Assembly (NCBI GenBank): GCA_035458865.1
Contig: DATHYZ010000134.1
Location: 1-10,044 of the forward strand
Reading direction: 5' to 3'
Source of the DNA: DATHYZ01 sp035458865
GTDB lineage: Bacteria > Chloroflexota > Limnocylindria > Limnocylindrales > CSP1-4
DNA length: 10,044 nt
The notes beneath the pieces were generated by a model. The model was not told the origin of the DNA and ran no database searches. It saw only the letters and a program-made list of their open reading frames with translations. The stretch's first letter is position 1; each line of letters starts with the position of its first letter. Positions 1 to 6,378 of this stretch are shown here, one piece after another. A program made the translations under genes and the position numbers.

Positions 1-1
1 C

Positions 2-619
2 GCCATCGCGGCGCCGGCCGAGGTCTCCGGGTCCGGCGCCGAAGGTTCGCTGTCCTTCGACGTCACCTTCGGCTTCGACGGTGCGTACACCGCCGGCGTC
101 CACGGCCTCAACCCGGCTACCACCTTCGACGGCACCGTCCCGGACGATCCGGGCGACAGCTTCGAGCCGGGTGGACCGGGCACGGTCTTCTACGACATCG
201 CGATCCCGGCGGGCACCGCCTACGCCCGGTTCGCGCTGTTCGACGACTTCACCGACGGCAACGACGACCTCGACCTGTACGTCTACCGGGGCTCGACCCT
301 GGTCGGCGGCAGCGGATCCGGGACGTCGACCGAGGAAGTCAACCTCGTCCTGCCGGCGGCCGACACCTACCGCGTGTGGGTGCACGGCTGGCAGACCGAC
401 GGTCCCGACTCCAACTTCACCCTCTTCAGCTGGCAGGTCGGCCTCGTCGACGACGCCGGCAACATGACGGTGAGCGCCCCGACGTCCGCGGCCACGGCCG
501 CGACCGAGTCGATCGGCGTCAGCTGGAGCGGCCTCGACCCGGACCAGAAGTACCTCGGCGCCGTTTCGCATAGCGGCCCCGGCGGTCTTCTTGGTCTCAC
601 CGTGGTCGCCATCAACTGA
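2..619 (+). CDS. C-terminal part of a secreted S8 (subtilisin-like) serine peptidase, PPC-like domain; 5' end outside window
   Basis: The frame is open from the first complete codon to a TGA, giving 205 residues with no start, so the N-terminal and catalytic part lies upstream of the window. What is visible is extracellular-looking: acidic, rich in Gly, Ser, Thr and Asp, with no Lys except one near the end. Residues about 60-140 fit a bacterial pre-peptidase C-terminal (PPC) beta-sandwich: an FYDIAIPAGTAYARFALFDD strand region, then NDDLDLYVYRG at about 87-97, then a DTYRVWVHGWQ strand. The last 50 residues (AGNMTVSAP, then WSGLDPDQKYLGAVSHS) match the tail I associate with S8 peptidases of high-GC soil bacteria. 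PPC domains usually help secretion or substrate binding and are often removed. The peptidase assignment rests on this tail alone because no catalytic Asp, His or Ser motif is in view. Another secreted PPC protein is possible. A strong hairpin follows the stop. Confidence 0.72.
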   Translation, partial: AIAAPAEVSGSGAEGSLSFDVTFGFDGAYTAGVHGLNPATTFDGTVPDDPGDSFEPGGPGTVFYDIAIPAGTAYARFALFDDFTDGNDDLDLYVYRGSTLVGGSGSGTSTEEVNLVLPAADTYRVWVHGWQTDGPDSNFTLFSWQVGLVDDAGNMTVSAPTSAATAATESIGVSWSGLDPDQKYLGAVSHSGPGGLLGLTVVAIN

Positions 620-640
620 CGCGTCTCTCGCGCAGTCACT

Positions 641-674
641 CGAAGGCCCGCCCGGCTCGCCGGGCGGGCCTTCG
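641..674 (+). terminator. Strong GC-rich hairpin, probable transcription terminator of the peptidase gene
   Basis: A perfect 15-bp inverted repeat (CGAAGGCCCGCCCGG at 641-655 pairing with 660-674) encloses a 4-base loop, CTCG. It starts 21 bases after the peptidase stop. There is no long T-tract afterwards, only TTCGGATTC, which is common for terminator hairpins in very GC-rich genomes. The position between two co-directional genes supports a terminator role for the peptidase transcript. Confidence 0.7.
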
Positions 675-789
675 GATTCACCCTGGGGTCGGGACCCTCC
701 GCGTTGCCGGTATCGTTGGCGGTCCCTGGTCCGATCCACGGGCCGCGGGCGGCGGGCATCGCCCGACCGGAACAGCAGAGGGACCTGCC

Positions 790-1020
790 ATGCCCCCGGA
801 TCCCGAGCCCGTCCCGCATCGGCAGCGCGTCACCGGCGTCGGGGGCATCTTCTGGAAGGCCGCCGACCCCGACGCCCTCGACGCCATGCTCGAGCAGCTC
901 CGCGCCGAGGGGGTCACCGTGGTGGACGGCATCCACGAGATGGAGCTCGGCCGGTTCGGATGGATCCTTGACCCGGAGGGCAACAAGATCGAGCTCTGGG
1001 AGCCGGTCGAGGGGGTCTAG
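790..1020 (+). CDS. Short VOC (glyoxalase/bleomycin-resistance fold) protein, apparently internally deleted
   Basis: This frame codes for 76 residues; VOC single-domain proteins usually have about 115-140. The start is ATG at 790 with an AGAGGGA Shine-Dalgarno about 7 bases upstream. Residues 12-29 (QRVTGVGGIFWKAADPDA) look like the first beta strand and the DPxAL turn that opens a VOC domain. Residues 30-73 (LDAMLEQLRAEGV, then GRFGWILDPEGNKIELWEP) look like the second half of the same domain, including the Glu that normally ends the metal site. The central stretch of about 50-60 residues, which normally carries the rest of the first beta-alpha-beta unit, is absent with no frameshift. This suggests an in-frame deletion between the similar DPDALDAM-like helix starts. 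The gene may encode a non-functional remnant, or a half-module that works as a multimer. Family assignment is firm; substrate is unknown. Confidence 0.68.
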   Translation: MPPDPEPVPHRQRVTGVGGIFWKAADPDALDAMLEQLRAEGVTVVDGIHEMELGRFGWILDPEGNKIELWEPVEGV

Positions 1021-1094
1021 CCCGAGCAGGCCCGCGGCCTGGGCGCCGCGGCCGGCCCCGTCGGCCGAGGCCGGCCGAGGGGGTCTGGCCCGAG
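1003..1094. repeat. Imperfect 24-bp direct repeat spanning the VOC stop codon, second copy 68 bp downstream
   Basis: Bases 1003-1026 and 1071-1094 align as CCGG[T/C]CGAGGGGGTCT[A/G]GCCCGAG, identical at 22 of 24 positions. The first copy holds the last VOC codons and the TAG stop. In the second copy the TAG reads TGG. It looks like a decayed local duplication at the 3' end of the gene. Confidence 0.6.
1032..1051. terminator. Possible bidirectional terminator hairpin between convergent genes
   Basis: CCGCGGC at 1032-1038 pairs exactly with GCCGCGG at 1045-1051 around a 6-base loop. It lies in the 78-base gap between the VOC gene (+) and the end of the dehydrogenase gene (-). No T-tract follows in either direction. 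Such stems arise often by chance in DNA this GC-rich, so the call is tentative. Confidence 0.3.
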
Positions 1095-1098
1095 GCGG

Positions 1099-2328
1099 TC
1101 AGAGGCTGGCCCGGACCACCTCAGCGACCTCCTCGTCGGTCAGCTCGACCGGGTTCGTGCGCATGGAGCTGCCGCGGCTGGCCGCCACGAGCCGCTCCAC
1201 GTCGGCCGTCGCGACCCCGAACGACGTCAGGCCCGGGATCGCCAGCTCGCGGCGCCATCCCTCGAGCGTCCCGAGCAGGACTGCCCGTGCGTCGGCGTCG
1301 CTCGTCGACCCGGGCAGGCCGGCCAGGATCCTCCCCGCCGTCGCATAGCGGTCGAGGGCCGGGTCGCCCGGGGCCCGCGTCTCGAGCGCCGCGATGTTCG
1401 CGCCGGTGCCGGCGACCAGGGTCGCGCCACAGGCCGCCCCGTGGGGGATCGGGAACATCCCGCCGAGCGCCGCGGCCAGCCCGTGGACCACGCCCAGCCC
1501 GGCGTTCGCCAGGCATACCCCGGACAGGAGCGCCGCCAGCGCCATCGAGCTCCGGGCGTCGATGCTCGCGTCGGCCGGGGCCCGATCCTCCGCGGCCCGG
1601 AACCACGGCACCAGCCCGTCCCGTGCGGCCTCCAGGCCGCGGACTGCCAGCGCATCGGTCAGCGGCCCGTGTCGGCGCGAGACGTAGGCCTCCAGAAGCT
1701 GGGTCAGCGCGTCCATGCCGTTGGCCGCGACGACCGCGGCCGGGGAGCCGAGGAGCAGGTCCGGGTCCACGATCGCCTCGACCGCGATCAGCCGCTCGTC
1801 GCGGAACGAGCGCTTGAACCCGTCTGGCCCGACCCGGGACAGGACGGCGTTCTTCGTTGCCTCGCTGCCGGTCCCGGCGGTCGTGGGGACGGCGATGAAG
1901 GGGACGGCCGGCCCGGGGTAGGGGAGCCCGGGCCCGATGCCCTCCAGGTGGTCGCCCGCCGACGTGCCGCTCCGCAGGAGCCCGGCGATCGCCTTGGCGC
2001 CATCCAGGACGCTGCCGCCGCCGATCCCGACGACGACGTCGATCCCTTCGTCTCGCAGGTCGGCGACCGCCGCGTCCACCGCGGCCGGTGACGGTTCGCC
2101 CTCGACCGTCGTCGTCTCGACCGGGATCCCTCGGTCGGCCAGCGCCTCCAGCAGCCACGGCCAGCGATCCGACGTGCGGAACGAGCGGACCCCGGTGACC
2201 AGGAGGACGTGCGAGCCATGTCGGGCGATGGCGTCGGGGAGCGCGTCGATCCGCCCTGGCCCGAACTCGACTCTCGGGATCCGGGCCAGCTGGAATGGCC
2301 CGACGGTCGTCGTCCCGGCCCCCCTCAC
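1099..2328 (-). CDS. Iron-type (group III) alcohol dehydrogenase family oxidoreductase
   Basis: The predicted product has 409 residues, near the family's usual 380-400. It should be a cytosolic NAD(P)-dependent dehydrogenase acting on an alcohol, aldehyde or keto compound. The N-terminal half has the dinucleotide-binding GIGGGSVLDGAKAI (about 101-114) and the VPTTAGTGSEAT loop (about 147-158). The metal site of the family is Asp, His, His, His. Here it reads Asp206 and Gln210 in GMDALTQLLEAY, then His282 in GVVHG and His296 in IPHGAACG. The second ligand is therefore Gln, a variation I recall from some subgroups. Spacing otherwise matches FucO-like enzymes. The GTG at 2328 is chosen because it overlaps the stop of the upstream LsrG-like gene as GTGA, with GAGGT 12 bases before it, which indicates translational coupling. 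The open frame extends much further upstream only through sequence antisense to the radical SAM gene. The substrate is not identifiable. Confidence 0.9.
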   Translation of the reverse strand: MRGAGTTTVGPFQLARIPRVEFGPGRIDALPDAIARHGSHVLLVTGVRSFRTSDRWPWLLEALADRGIPVETTTVEGEPSPAAVDAAVADLRDEGIDVVVGIGGGSVLDGAKAIAGLLRSGTSAGDHLEGIGPGLPYPGPAVPFIAVPTTAGTGSEATKNAVLSRVGPDGFKRSFRDERLIAVEAIVDPDLLLGSPAAVVAANGMDALTQLLEAYVSRRHGPLTDALAVRGLEAARDGLVPWFRAAEDRAPADASIDARSSMALAALLSGVCLANAGLGVVHGLAAALGGMFPIPHGAACGATLVAGTGANIAALETRAPGDPALDRYATAGRILAGLPGSTSDADARAVLLGTLEGWRRELAIPGLTSFGVATADVERLVAASRGSSMRTNPVELTDEEVAEVVRASL

Positions 2329-2633
2329 GGTCGCGGCGCGACCTCGGGATAGAGGCCGTCCCAGCGGACCCCGATCCGCGGCTCCACCTGCCAGTCCGCG
2401 ACGGTGTCCCGGAAGTGCAGGTAGTGGGCGGTCTCCTTGTGGGCGGCCGCGGCATCGGCGTCGACGTAGGCCTCGTAGAGCAGGAAGCGGGTCGGGTCGT
2501 CGGGCGAGCGAAGGACGTCGAACCGGAGGTTGCCGGGCTCGCGGGCCGAGGCCTCGTGGTTGGCCCGGAGCTCGCCGAGGTACTCGTCGAGGTGCTCGGG
2601 CTTGACGTGGACGGACACCAGGGTGACGTGCAT
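2325..2633 (-). CDS. LsrG/YgiN-like ABM-fold protein (putative quinol monooxygenase or LsrG-type isomerase)
   Basis: The product is 102 residues, the normal size for a single ferredoxin-like ABM domain, which works as a cofactor-free dimer. It resembles E. coli LsrG closely in the recognisable places: the MHVTLV start, NH at 25-26, NLRFDVL at 35-41, RFLLYEAY at 49-56, HK at 65-66 and HY at 70-71. LsrG isomerises phosphorylated autoinducer-2; relatives are annotated as quinol monooxygenases. No LsrA, B, C, D, F or K partner is in view, so an AI-2 role is not supported here. The start at 2633 is preferred over in-frame codons further upstream because it carries CGGAGG six bases upstream and matches the family N-terminus. 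Its TGA overlaps the GTG of the dehydrogenase gene, so the two proteins probably act on the same small oxidised or keto substrate. Confidence 0.88.
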   Translation of the reverse strand: MHVTLVSVHVKPEHLDEYLGELRANHEASAREPGNLRFDVLRSPDDPTRFLLYEAYVDADAAAAHKETAHYLHFRDTVADWQVEPRIGVRWDGLYPEVAPRP

Positions 2634-2635
2634 GG

Positions 2636-2645
2636 GCTGCCTCCG
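2636..2645 (-). promoter_or_regulatory. Shine-Dalgarno CGGAGGCAGC of the LsrG-like gene
   Basis: Read on the minus strand, CGGAGGCAGC lies directly before the ATG at 2633 with six bases between GGAGG and the start. It fixes the start 37 codons inside the open frame. The same decamer precedes the MttB and LLM genes. Confidence 0.75.
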
Positions 2646-2692
2646 GCTTCGGATGGCCCGCTCGGCCGATGACCGGCGGGTCCGACAGGAGC

Positions 2693-2719
2693 ATGATGGA
2701 CCCGGACGGCCAGCGATGA
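2693..2719 (+). other. Possible 7-8-codon leader peptide overlapping the radical SAM start
   Basis: ATG at 2693 or 2696 opens a tiny frame reading (M)MDPDGQR and ending in TGA at 2717-2719. That stop overlaps the radical SAM ATG at 2716 as ATGA. AGGAG at 2687-2691 sits just before it, with a spacing of 1 or 4 bases to the two ATGs, which is short. The radical SAM gene has no Shine-Dalgarno of its own, so translational coupling would explain its start. This is an inference from spacing only. Confidence 0.35.
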
Positions 2720-3807
2720 TCGAGTCCGGGACCACCCACCCCACCCGCTACTGGCACCGCCTCGAGGACGATCGGGTCCAGTGCGACGTCTGCCCTCGCC
2801 ACTGCCGGCTGGGCGAGGGCCAGCGCGGCATGTGCTTCGTGCGGGCCCGTCATGACGACGCGATCGTCCTGACGACCTACGGCCGCTCGTCCGGCTTCTG
2901 CGTTGACCCGATCGAGAAGAAGCCCCTCGACCACTTCCTGCCCGGGACCGCGGTCCTGTCGTTCGGGACCGCCGGCTGCAACCTGGCCTGCCGGTACTGC
3001 CAGAACTGGGACATCAGCAAGAGCCGCCAGGTCGACACGCTGGCGGACAGCGCCTCCCCCGAGCTGATCGCCGAGACGGCCGTCCGCCTGGGCTGCCGGA
3101 GCGTCGCCTTCACCTACAACGACCCGGTCGTCTTCCTGGAGTACGCCATCGACGTGGCCGACGCCTGCCACGAGCGCGGCATCCGGACGGTCGCCGTCAC
3201 CGCCGGCTACATCGACCCCGCGCCCCGGGAGGAGCTCTATCGCCGGATCGACGCGGCGAACGTGGACCTCAAGGGCTTCAGCGAGCGGTTCTACGCCGAG
3301 CTTGCTGCGGGCCACCTCGAGCCGGTCAAGGACACCCTCCGCTACCTGTGCCGCGAGACCGATGTCTGGGTGGAGATCACGAACCTGATGATCCCCGGCT
3401 GGAACGACGACCCGGCCGAGACCGACGCGATGGCACGCTGGATCGTGGAGGAGCTGGGGCCGGACGTCCCCGTCCACTTCACCGCCTTCCACCCGGACTA
3501 CCGGATGCTCGACACCCCGCCGACCCCGCCGGCGACGCTCCGTCGCGCCCGCGACATCGCCCGGGCCAACGGCATCCGCTATGCCTACACGGGCAACGTC
3601 CACGATCGTGACGGCCAGAGCACCCGGTGCCCGGCCTGCGACCTCCTGCTCATCGAGCGCGACTGGTACGACCTCGGCCGCTGGGGCCTCGACGCGGCGG
3701 GTCGCTGCAGCCGCTGCGGGACGGCGATCGCCGGCGTCTTCGAGGCCGAGCCCGGGACCTGGGGCGCCCGGCGGCTGCCGGTGGTCCTCGGGTCGGGCAG
3801 CGCCTGA
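2716..3807 (+). CDS. amrS: AmmeMemoRadiSam-type radical SAM enzyme (AmrS-like)
   Basis: The product is 363 residues, the usual size for the AmrS group of radical SAM proteins. These are relatives of pyruvate-formate-lyase-activating enzymes, found with AMMECR1 (AmrA) and MEMO1 (AmrB) proteins, and their chemistry is not settled. The 4Fe-4S motif CxxxCxxC is intact at Cys88, Cys92 and Cys95 (GCNLACRYCQNWD). The N-terminal signature has further cysteines at 23, 26, 30 and 40 (QCDVCPRHC, then RGMC) and is followed by SSGFCVDPIEKKPL. The C-terminus carries a CxxC pair at 305/308 and another at 331/334, a zinc-ribbon or extra cluster site. ATG 2716 is chosen because the conserved TRYWHRLEDDRVQCDVC begins 10 residues later. 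It lacks a Shine-Dalgarno sequence, but see the overlapping leader frame. The gene is divergent from the LsrG-like operon across 82 bases. No AMMECR1 or MEMO1 gene is in the window. Confidence 0.93.
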   Translation: MIESGTTHPTRYWHRLEDDRVQCDVCPRHCRLGEGQRGMCFVRARHDDAIVLTTYGRSSGFCVDPIEKKPLDHFLPGTAVLSFGTAGCNLACRYCQNWDISKSRQVDTLADSASPELIAETAVRLGCRSVAFTYNDPVVFLEYAIDVADACHERGIRTVAVTAGYIDPAPREELYRRIDAANVDLKGFSERFYAELAAGHLEPVKDTLRYLCRETDVWVEITNLMIPGWNDDPAETDAMARWIVEELGPDVPVHFTAFHPDYRMLDTPPTPPATLRRARDIARANGIRYAYTGNVHDRDGQSTRCPACDLLLIERDWYDLGRWGLDAAGRCSRCGTAIAGVFEAEPGTWGARRLPVVLGSGSA

Positions 3808-3852
3808 CCGGCCGCGCGACGGCCCCGGGCCGCGGGGGGTTCGGCGCGCGCT

Positions 3853-4818
3853 TCAGCCCGCGAGGCGACTGGCCAGGGCGGCGATCCCGGATGGCCCCAC
3901 CCCACAGCAGCCCCCGAGCCACGTCGCCCCCAGCCCTCGCCAGCTCGCGGTGGTGGCCGGATCGAAGGGGGCGCCGTCGGGGGCGAGCCACGTCCGGCTC
4001 TCCGCATCCCAGCCCCGCCCGGCGTTGGGGTAGGCGATCCGGGGCAGGTCGGTGACGCCGGCGATCCGGGCCAGGAGGCTCGGCAGGTCGCCCGGCGCGG
4101 TGCAGTTGACGCCCACCGCCACGATCCGTGGGTGCCCCGCCGCGATGGCCACGGCCTCCTCGATGGGCTCGCCGCGGGCCGTCCGCTCGCCGTCCCGGCA
4201 CTGGAACGACAGCCAGGCCCGCGCCCCGGGCAGCTCGTCGAGCAACCGGACCAGGGCCGCTCCCTCTGCCACGCTCGGGATGGTCTCGAAGGCCAGGAGG
4301 TCGGCCCCGGCTTCCAGCAGGGCCTCGGCCCGGGGACGGTGGAAGGCGACGAGCTCGGCCTCCGTCAGGTCGTAGCCGCCGGTGTACTCGGAGCCGTCGG
4401 CGAGCATCGCCCCGTAGGGTCCCACGGACCCGGCCACGAGGCGGGGCCGGAGGTCGCCGCCGGCGGCCGCCCTGGACGCGGCACGATCCCGGGCGCGGCG
4501 GGCGAGCTCGACGCTCCGGCGGACCAGGGCGAGGGCATCGTCCCTCCCGACGCCGACGGCCGCGAAGCCCTCGACCGTGGCCTGGTAGCTGGCCGTCGTG
4601 GCCACCCTTGCCCCGGCCCCGAAGTAGGCGGCATGGACCGCCTCGATCGCCGCCGGATCGTCGCGGAGCAGCCGGGCCGACCAGAGCCGGTCCGAGAGAT
4701 CGTGGCCCCGGGCCTCCAGCTCGGTCGCCAGGCCGCCGTCGATGACGACGACCTCCCCGACGGCGGGGAGATCCGGGCCCGGCGGGGTCCCGGGCGGCAT
4801 CGGAGCGCGGCCACTCAC
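3853..4818 (-). CDS. mmuM: Homocysteine S-methyltransferase (MmuM-like)
   Basis: The product is 321 residues, close to the roughly 310 of MmuM. It should transfer a methyl group from S-methylmethionine, SAM or a related donor to homocysteine, forming methionine in the cytosol. The family landmarks are in order: VIDGGLATELEARGHDL (25-41), the LWSA segment, TTASYQATVEGF, SVGPYGAMLADGSEYTGGY and FETIPS. The three zinc-binding cysteines are at 239 (GVNC) and 304-305 (GGCCGV). The start shown is GTG at 4818. ATG at 4800, six codons in, is equally plausible because neither has a good Shine-Dalgarno sequence. The gap to the upstream hydantoinase gene is 22 bases, so it is probably the last gene of that transcript. 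The stop is 45 bases from the convergent radical SAM gene. The donor cannot be told from sequence. Confidence 0.9.
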   Translation of the reverse strand: MSGRAPMPPGTPPGPDLPAVGEVVVIDGGLATELEARGHDLSDRLWSARLLRDDPAAIEAVHAAYFGAGARVATTASYQATVEGFAAVGVGRDDALALVRRSVELARRARDRAASRAAAGGDLRPRLVAGSVGPYGAMLADGSEYTGGYDLTEAELVAFHRPRAEALLEAGADLLAFETIPSVAEGAALVRLLDELPGARAWLSFQCRDGERTARGEPIEEAVAIAAGHPRIVAVGVNCTAPGDLPSLLARIAGVTDLPRIAYPNAGRGWDAESRTWLAPDGAPFDPATTASWRGLGATWLGGCCGVGPSGIAALASRLAG

Positions 4819-4840
4819 CGCCCGGGATCCGGCGCGCCGG

Positions 4841-6256
4841 TCAGGAGACGCGGACGTAGTCCGCCCGAGCCCGCTTGACGAACCGGCCGTGACCGGCCGG
4901 CCCGACCCAGTCGCCGTCCCGGACGACGACCGTGCCGCGGCTCATGACGACGTCCGAGCCGCCCTGGACCTCGCGCCCCTCGTAGCAGGAGTAGTCGACG
5001 TCCATGTGGTGGGTCCCGGCGCTGATCGTGTGCCGCCGATCCGGGTCGTAGATCACGATGTCGGCGTCGGAGCCGACCGCGATCGCGCCCTTCTGCGGGT
5101 ACATCCCGAAGATCTTGGCTGGCGCCGTCGAGATGATCTCGACCCACCGCTCCCGGGGGATCCGGCCGCCGACGACGCCCCCGTCATGGAGCAGGTCGAC
5201 ACGGTCCTCCACGCCGGGCAGACCGTTGGGGATCTTCCGGAAGTCGCCCCGGCCGAGCTCCTTCTGGCCGTGGAAGTCGAAGGGGCAGTGGTCGGTCGCG
5301 ACGAGCTGGAGATCGTCCTTGATGAGGCCGGTCCAGAGGTCCTCCTGGTGATCCTTGGGCCGGAGCGGCGGCGAGCAGACGAACTTGGCGCCCTCGAAGC
5401 CGTTGCCCATGTCATCGAGCGACAGGAAGAGGTACTGGGGGCACGTCTCGGCGAAGGCCTTGGCGCCCCGGTCGCGGGCGCTCTTGACCGCCTCGAGGGC
5501 GTCGCGGGCCGAGAGATGGACGATGTAGACGGGGACGCCGGCGGCCTCGGCCAGGCGGATCACCCGGTTCGTCGCCTCGCCCTCCAGGATCGGGTAGCGG
5601 GCCAGGCCGTGGCCGATCGGATCGGTCGTCCCGCCCTCGGCCACCTGGTTGGCGATGATGTCGATGGCCAGGCCGTTCTCGGCGTGCATCATGATCAGCC
5701 CGCCGTTGCTGGCGGTCTGCTGCATCGCCCGGAAGATCGCCCCGTCATCGCTGAAGAAGACGCCCGGATAGGCCGTGAAGAGCTTGAAGTCCGGGATGCC
5801 CTCGGCGACGAGGACGTCCATCTCGGCGAGCGAGTCGTCGCGCACGTCGCTCATGATCATGTGGAAGGCGTAGTCGACGACGGCGTTGCCCTCGGCCTTC
5901 GCCATCCAGGTGTCGAGGCCCTCCCGGAGCGAACCGCCGCGCGGCTGGACCGCGAAGTCGACGATGCTCGTGGTCCCGCCGAACGCGGCGGCGCGGGTGC
6001 CCGTCTCGAAGGTGTCCTTCGCGAAGGTGCCGCCGAAGGGCAGCTCCATGTGGGTGTGGGCATCGATCCCGCCGGGGATGACGTACTTGCCGGACGCGTC
6101 GATGGTCTCGTCCACCACGAGACCCGTCAGGGCCGTTTCGACGGCGCCGCCCGAGCAGCGCGTGACGGCGGCGATCCGCTCGTCCTCGACGAGGACGTCC
6201 GCCTCGTACGAGCCATCGGCAGTGACGACCGTCCCGTCCTTGATCAGGGTCCGCAT
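4841..6256 (-). CDS. hydA: Dihydropyrimidinase / D-hydantoinase
   Basis: The product is 471 residues, full length for a cyclic amidohydrolase that opens dihydrouracil, dihydrothymine or hydantoins to N-carbamoyl amino acids. All six binuclear metal ligands are present at the expected spacing: His67 and His69 (DAHTHM), Lys158 to be carbamylated (DFKLFTAYPG), His191 (MMHAEN), His247 (IVHLS) and Asp322 (ATDHCPF). The ring-binding Tyr163 is also present. The C-terminal segment HHMDVDYSCYEGREVQG is typical of dihydropyrimidinases rather than dihydroorotases or allantoinases. ATG 6256 has GGAGG six bases upstream. It lies 122 bases after the MttB gene and 22 before the homocysteine methyltransferase gene, all on one strand. 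The beta-ureidopropionase-like gene at the window edge supplies the next catabolic step, which supports a ureide-degrading role. The precise ring substrate is uncertain. Confidence 0.95.
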   Translation of the reverse strand: MRTLIKDGTVVTADGSYEADVLVEDERIAAVTRCSGGAVETALTGLVVDETIDASGKYVIPGGIDAHTHMELPFGGTFAKDTFETGTRAAAFGGTTSIVDFAVQPRGGSLREGLDTWMAKAEGNAVVDYAFHMIMSDVRDDSLAEMDVLVAEGIPDFKLFTAYPGVFFSDDGAIFRAMQQTASNGGLIMMHAENGLAIDIIANQVAEGGTTDPIGHGLARYPILEGEATNRVIRLAEAAGVPVYIVHLSARDALEAVKSARDRGAKAFAETCPQYLFLSLDDMGNGFEGAKFVCSPPLRPKDHQEDLWTGLIKDDLQLVATDHCPFDFHGQKELGRGDFRKIPNGLPGVEDRVDLLHDGGVVGGRIPRERWVEIISTAPAKIFGMYPQKGAIAVGSDADIVIYDPDRRHTISAGTHHMDVDYSCYEGREVQGGSDVVMSRGTVVVRDGDWVGPAGHGRFVKRARADYVRVS

Positions 6257-6276
6257 TCCGATCCTCCGTGGGCGTC

Positions 6277-6291
6277 GCGGCCTTGGGCCGC
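6277..6291. other. Small stem-loop in the hydantoinase leader
   Basis: GCGGCC at 6277-6282 pairs with GGCCGC at 6286-6291 around a 3-base loop. It ends about ten bases before the Shine-Dalgarno sequence of the hydantoinase gene, in the 122-base gap after the MttB gene. It could be a weak terminator or attenuating structure, or chance. Confidence 0.25.
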
Positions 6292-6378
6292 GTCAGGAAC
6301 CGCGAGTGACACGAGGATACGCCGCGGGTCCGCCAGTCGCGTCGCCCTGTGGCGCGCTGTGGCCCCGGACGAGCGACC

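Noticed and set aside
709..714. TATCGT as a -10 box for the VOC gene
   Set aside because: No TTGACA-like hexamer lies 16-18 bases upstream, and a 4-5 of 6 match alone is weak.
367..936. A 189-codon minus-strand frame across the peptidase tail and VOC start
   Set aside because: It crosses the terminator hairpin and is antisense to two better-supported genes; no motif or Shine-Dalgarno sequence was seen.
1061..1080. Two tandem 10-mers, [T/C]CGGCCGAGG
   Set aside because: Only two units, low complexity and GC-rich. The second overlaps the longer 24-bp repeat, which is the more informative feature.
2329..3603. Upstream extension of the dehydrogenase frame to a total of 834 codons
   Set aside because: The extra N-terminal part is antisense to the well-supported LsrG-like and radical SAM region and has no recognisable domain. 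GTG 2328 with the GTGA overlap gives the normal family length.
3808..3852. CGGCC/GGCCG stem between the convergent radical SAM and methyltransferase genes
   Set aside because: The stem is only 5 bp with a 3-base loop and no T-tract, too weak to call a terminator in this base composition.
6314..6319. TATCCT on the minus strand as a -10 box for the hydantoinase gene
   Set aside because: The hexamer at the right spacing upstream does not resemble a -35 box, so I cannot claim a promoter here.
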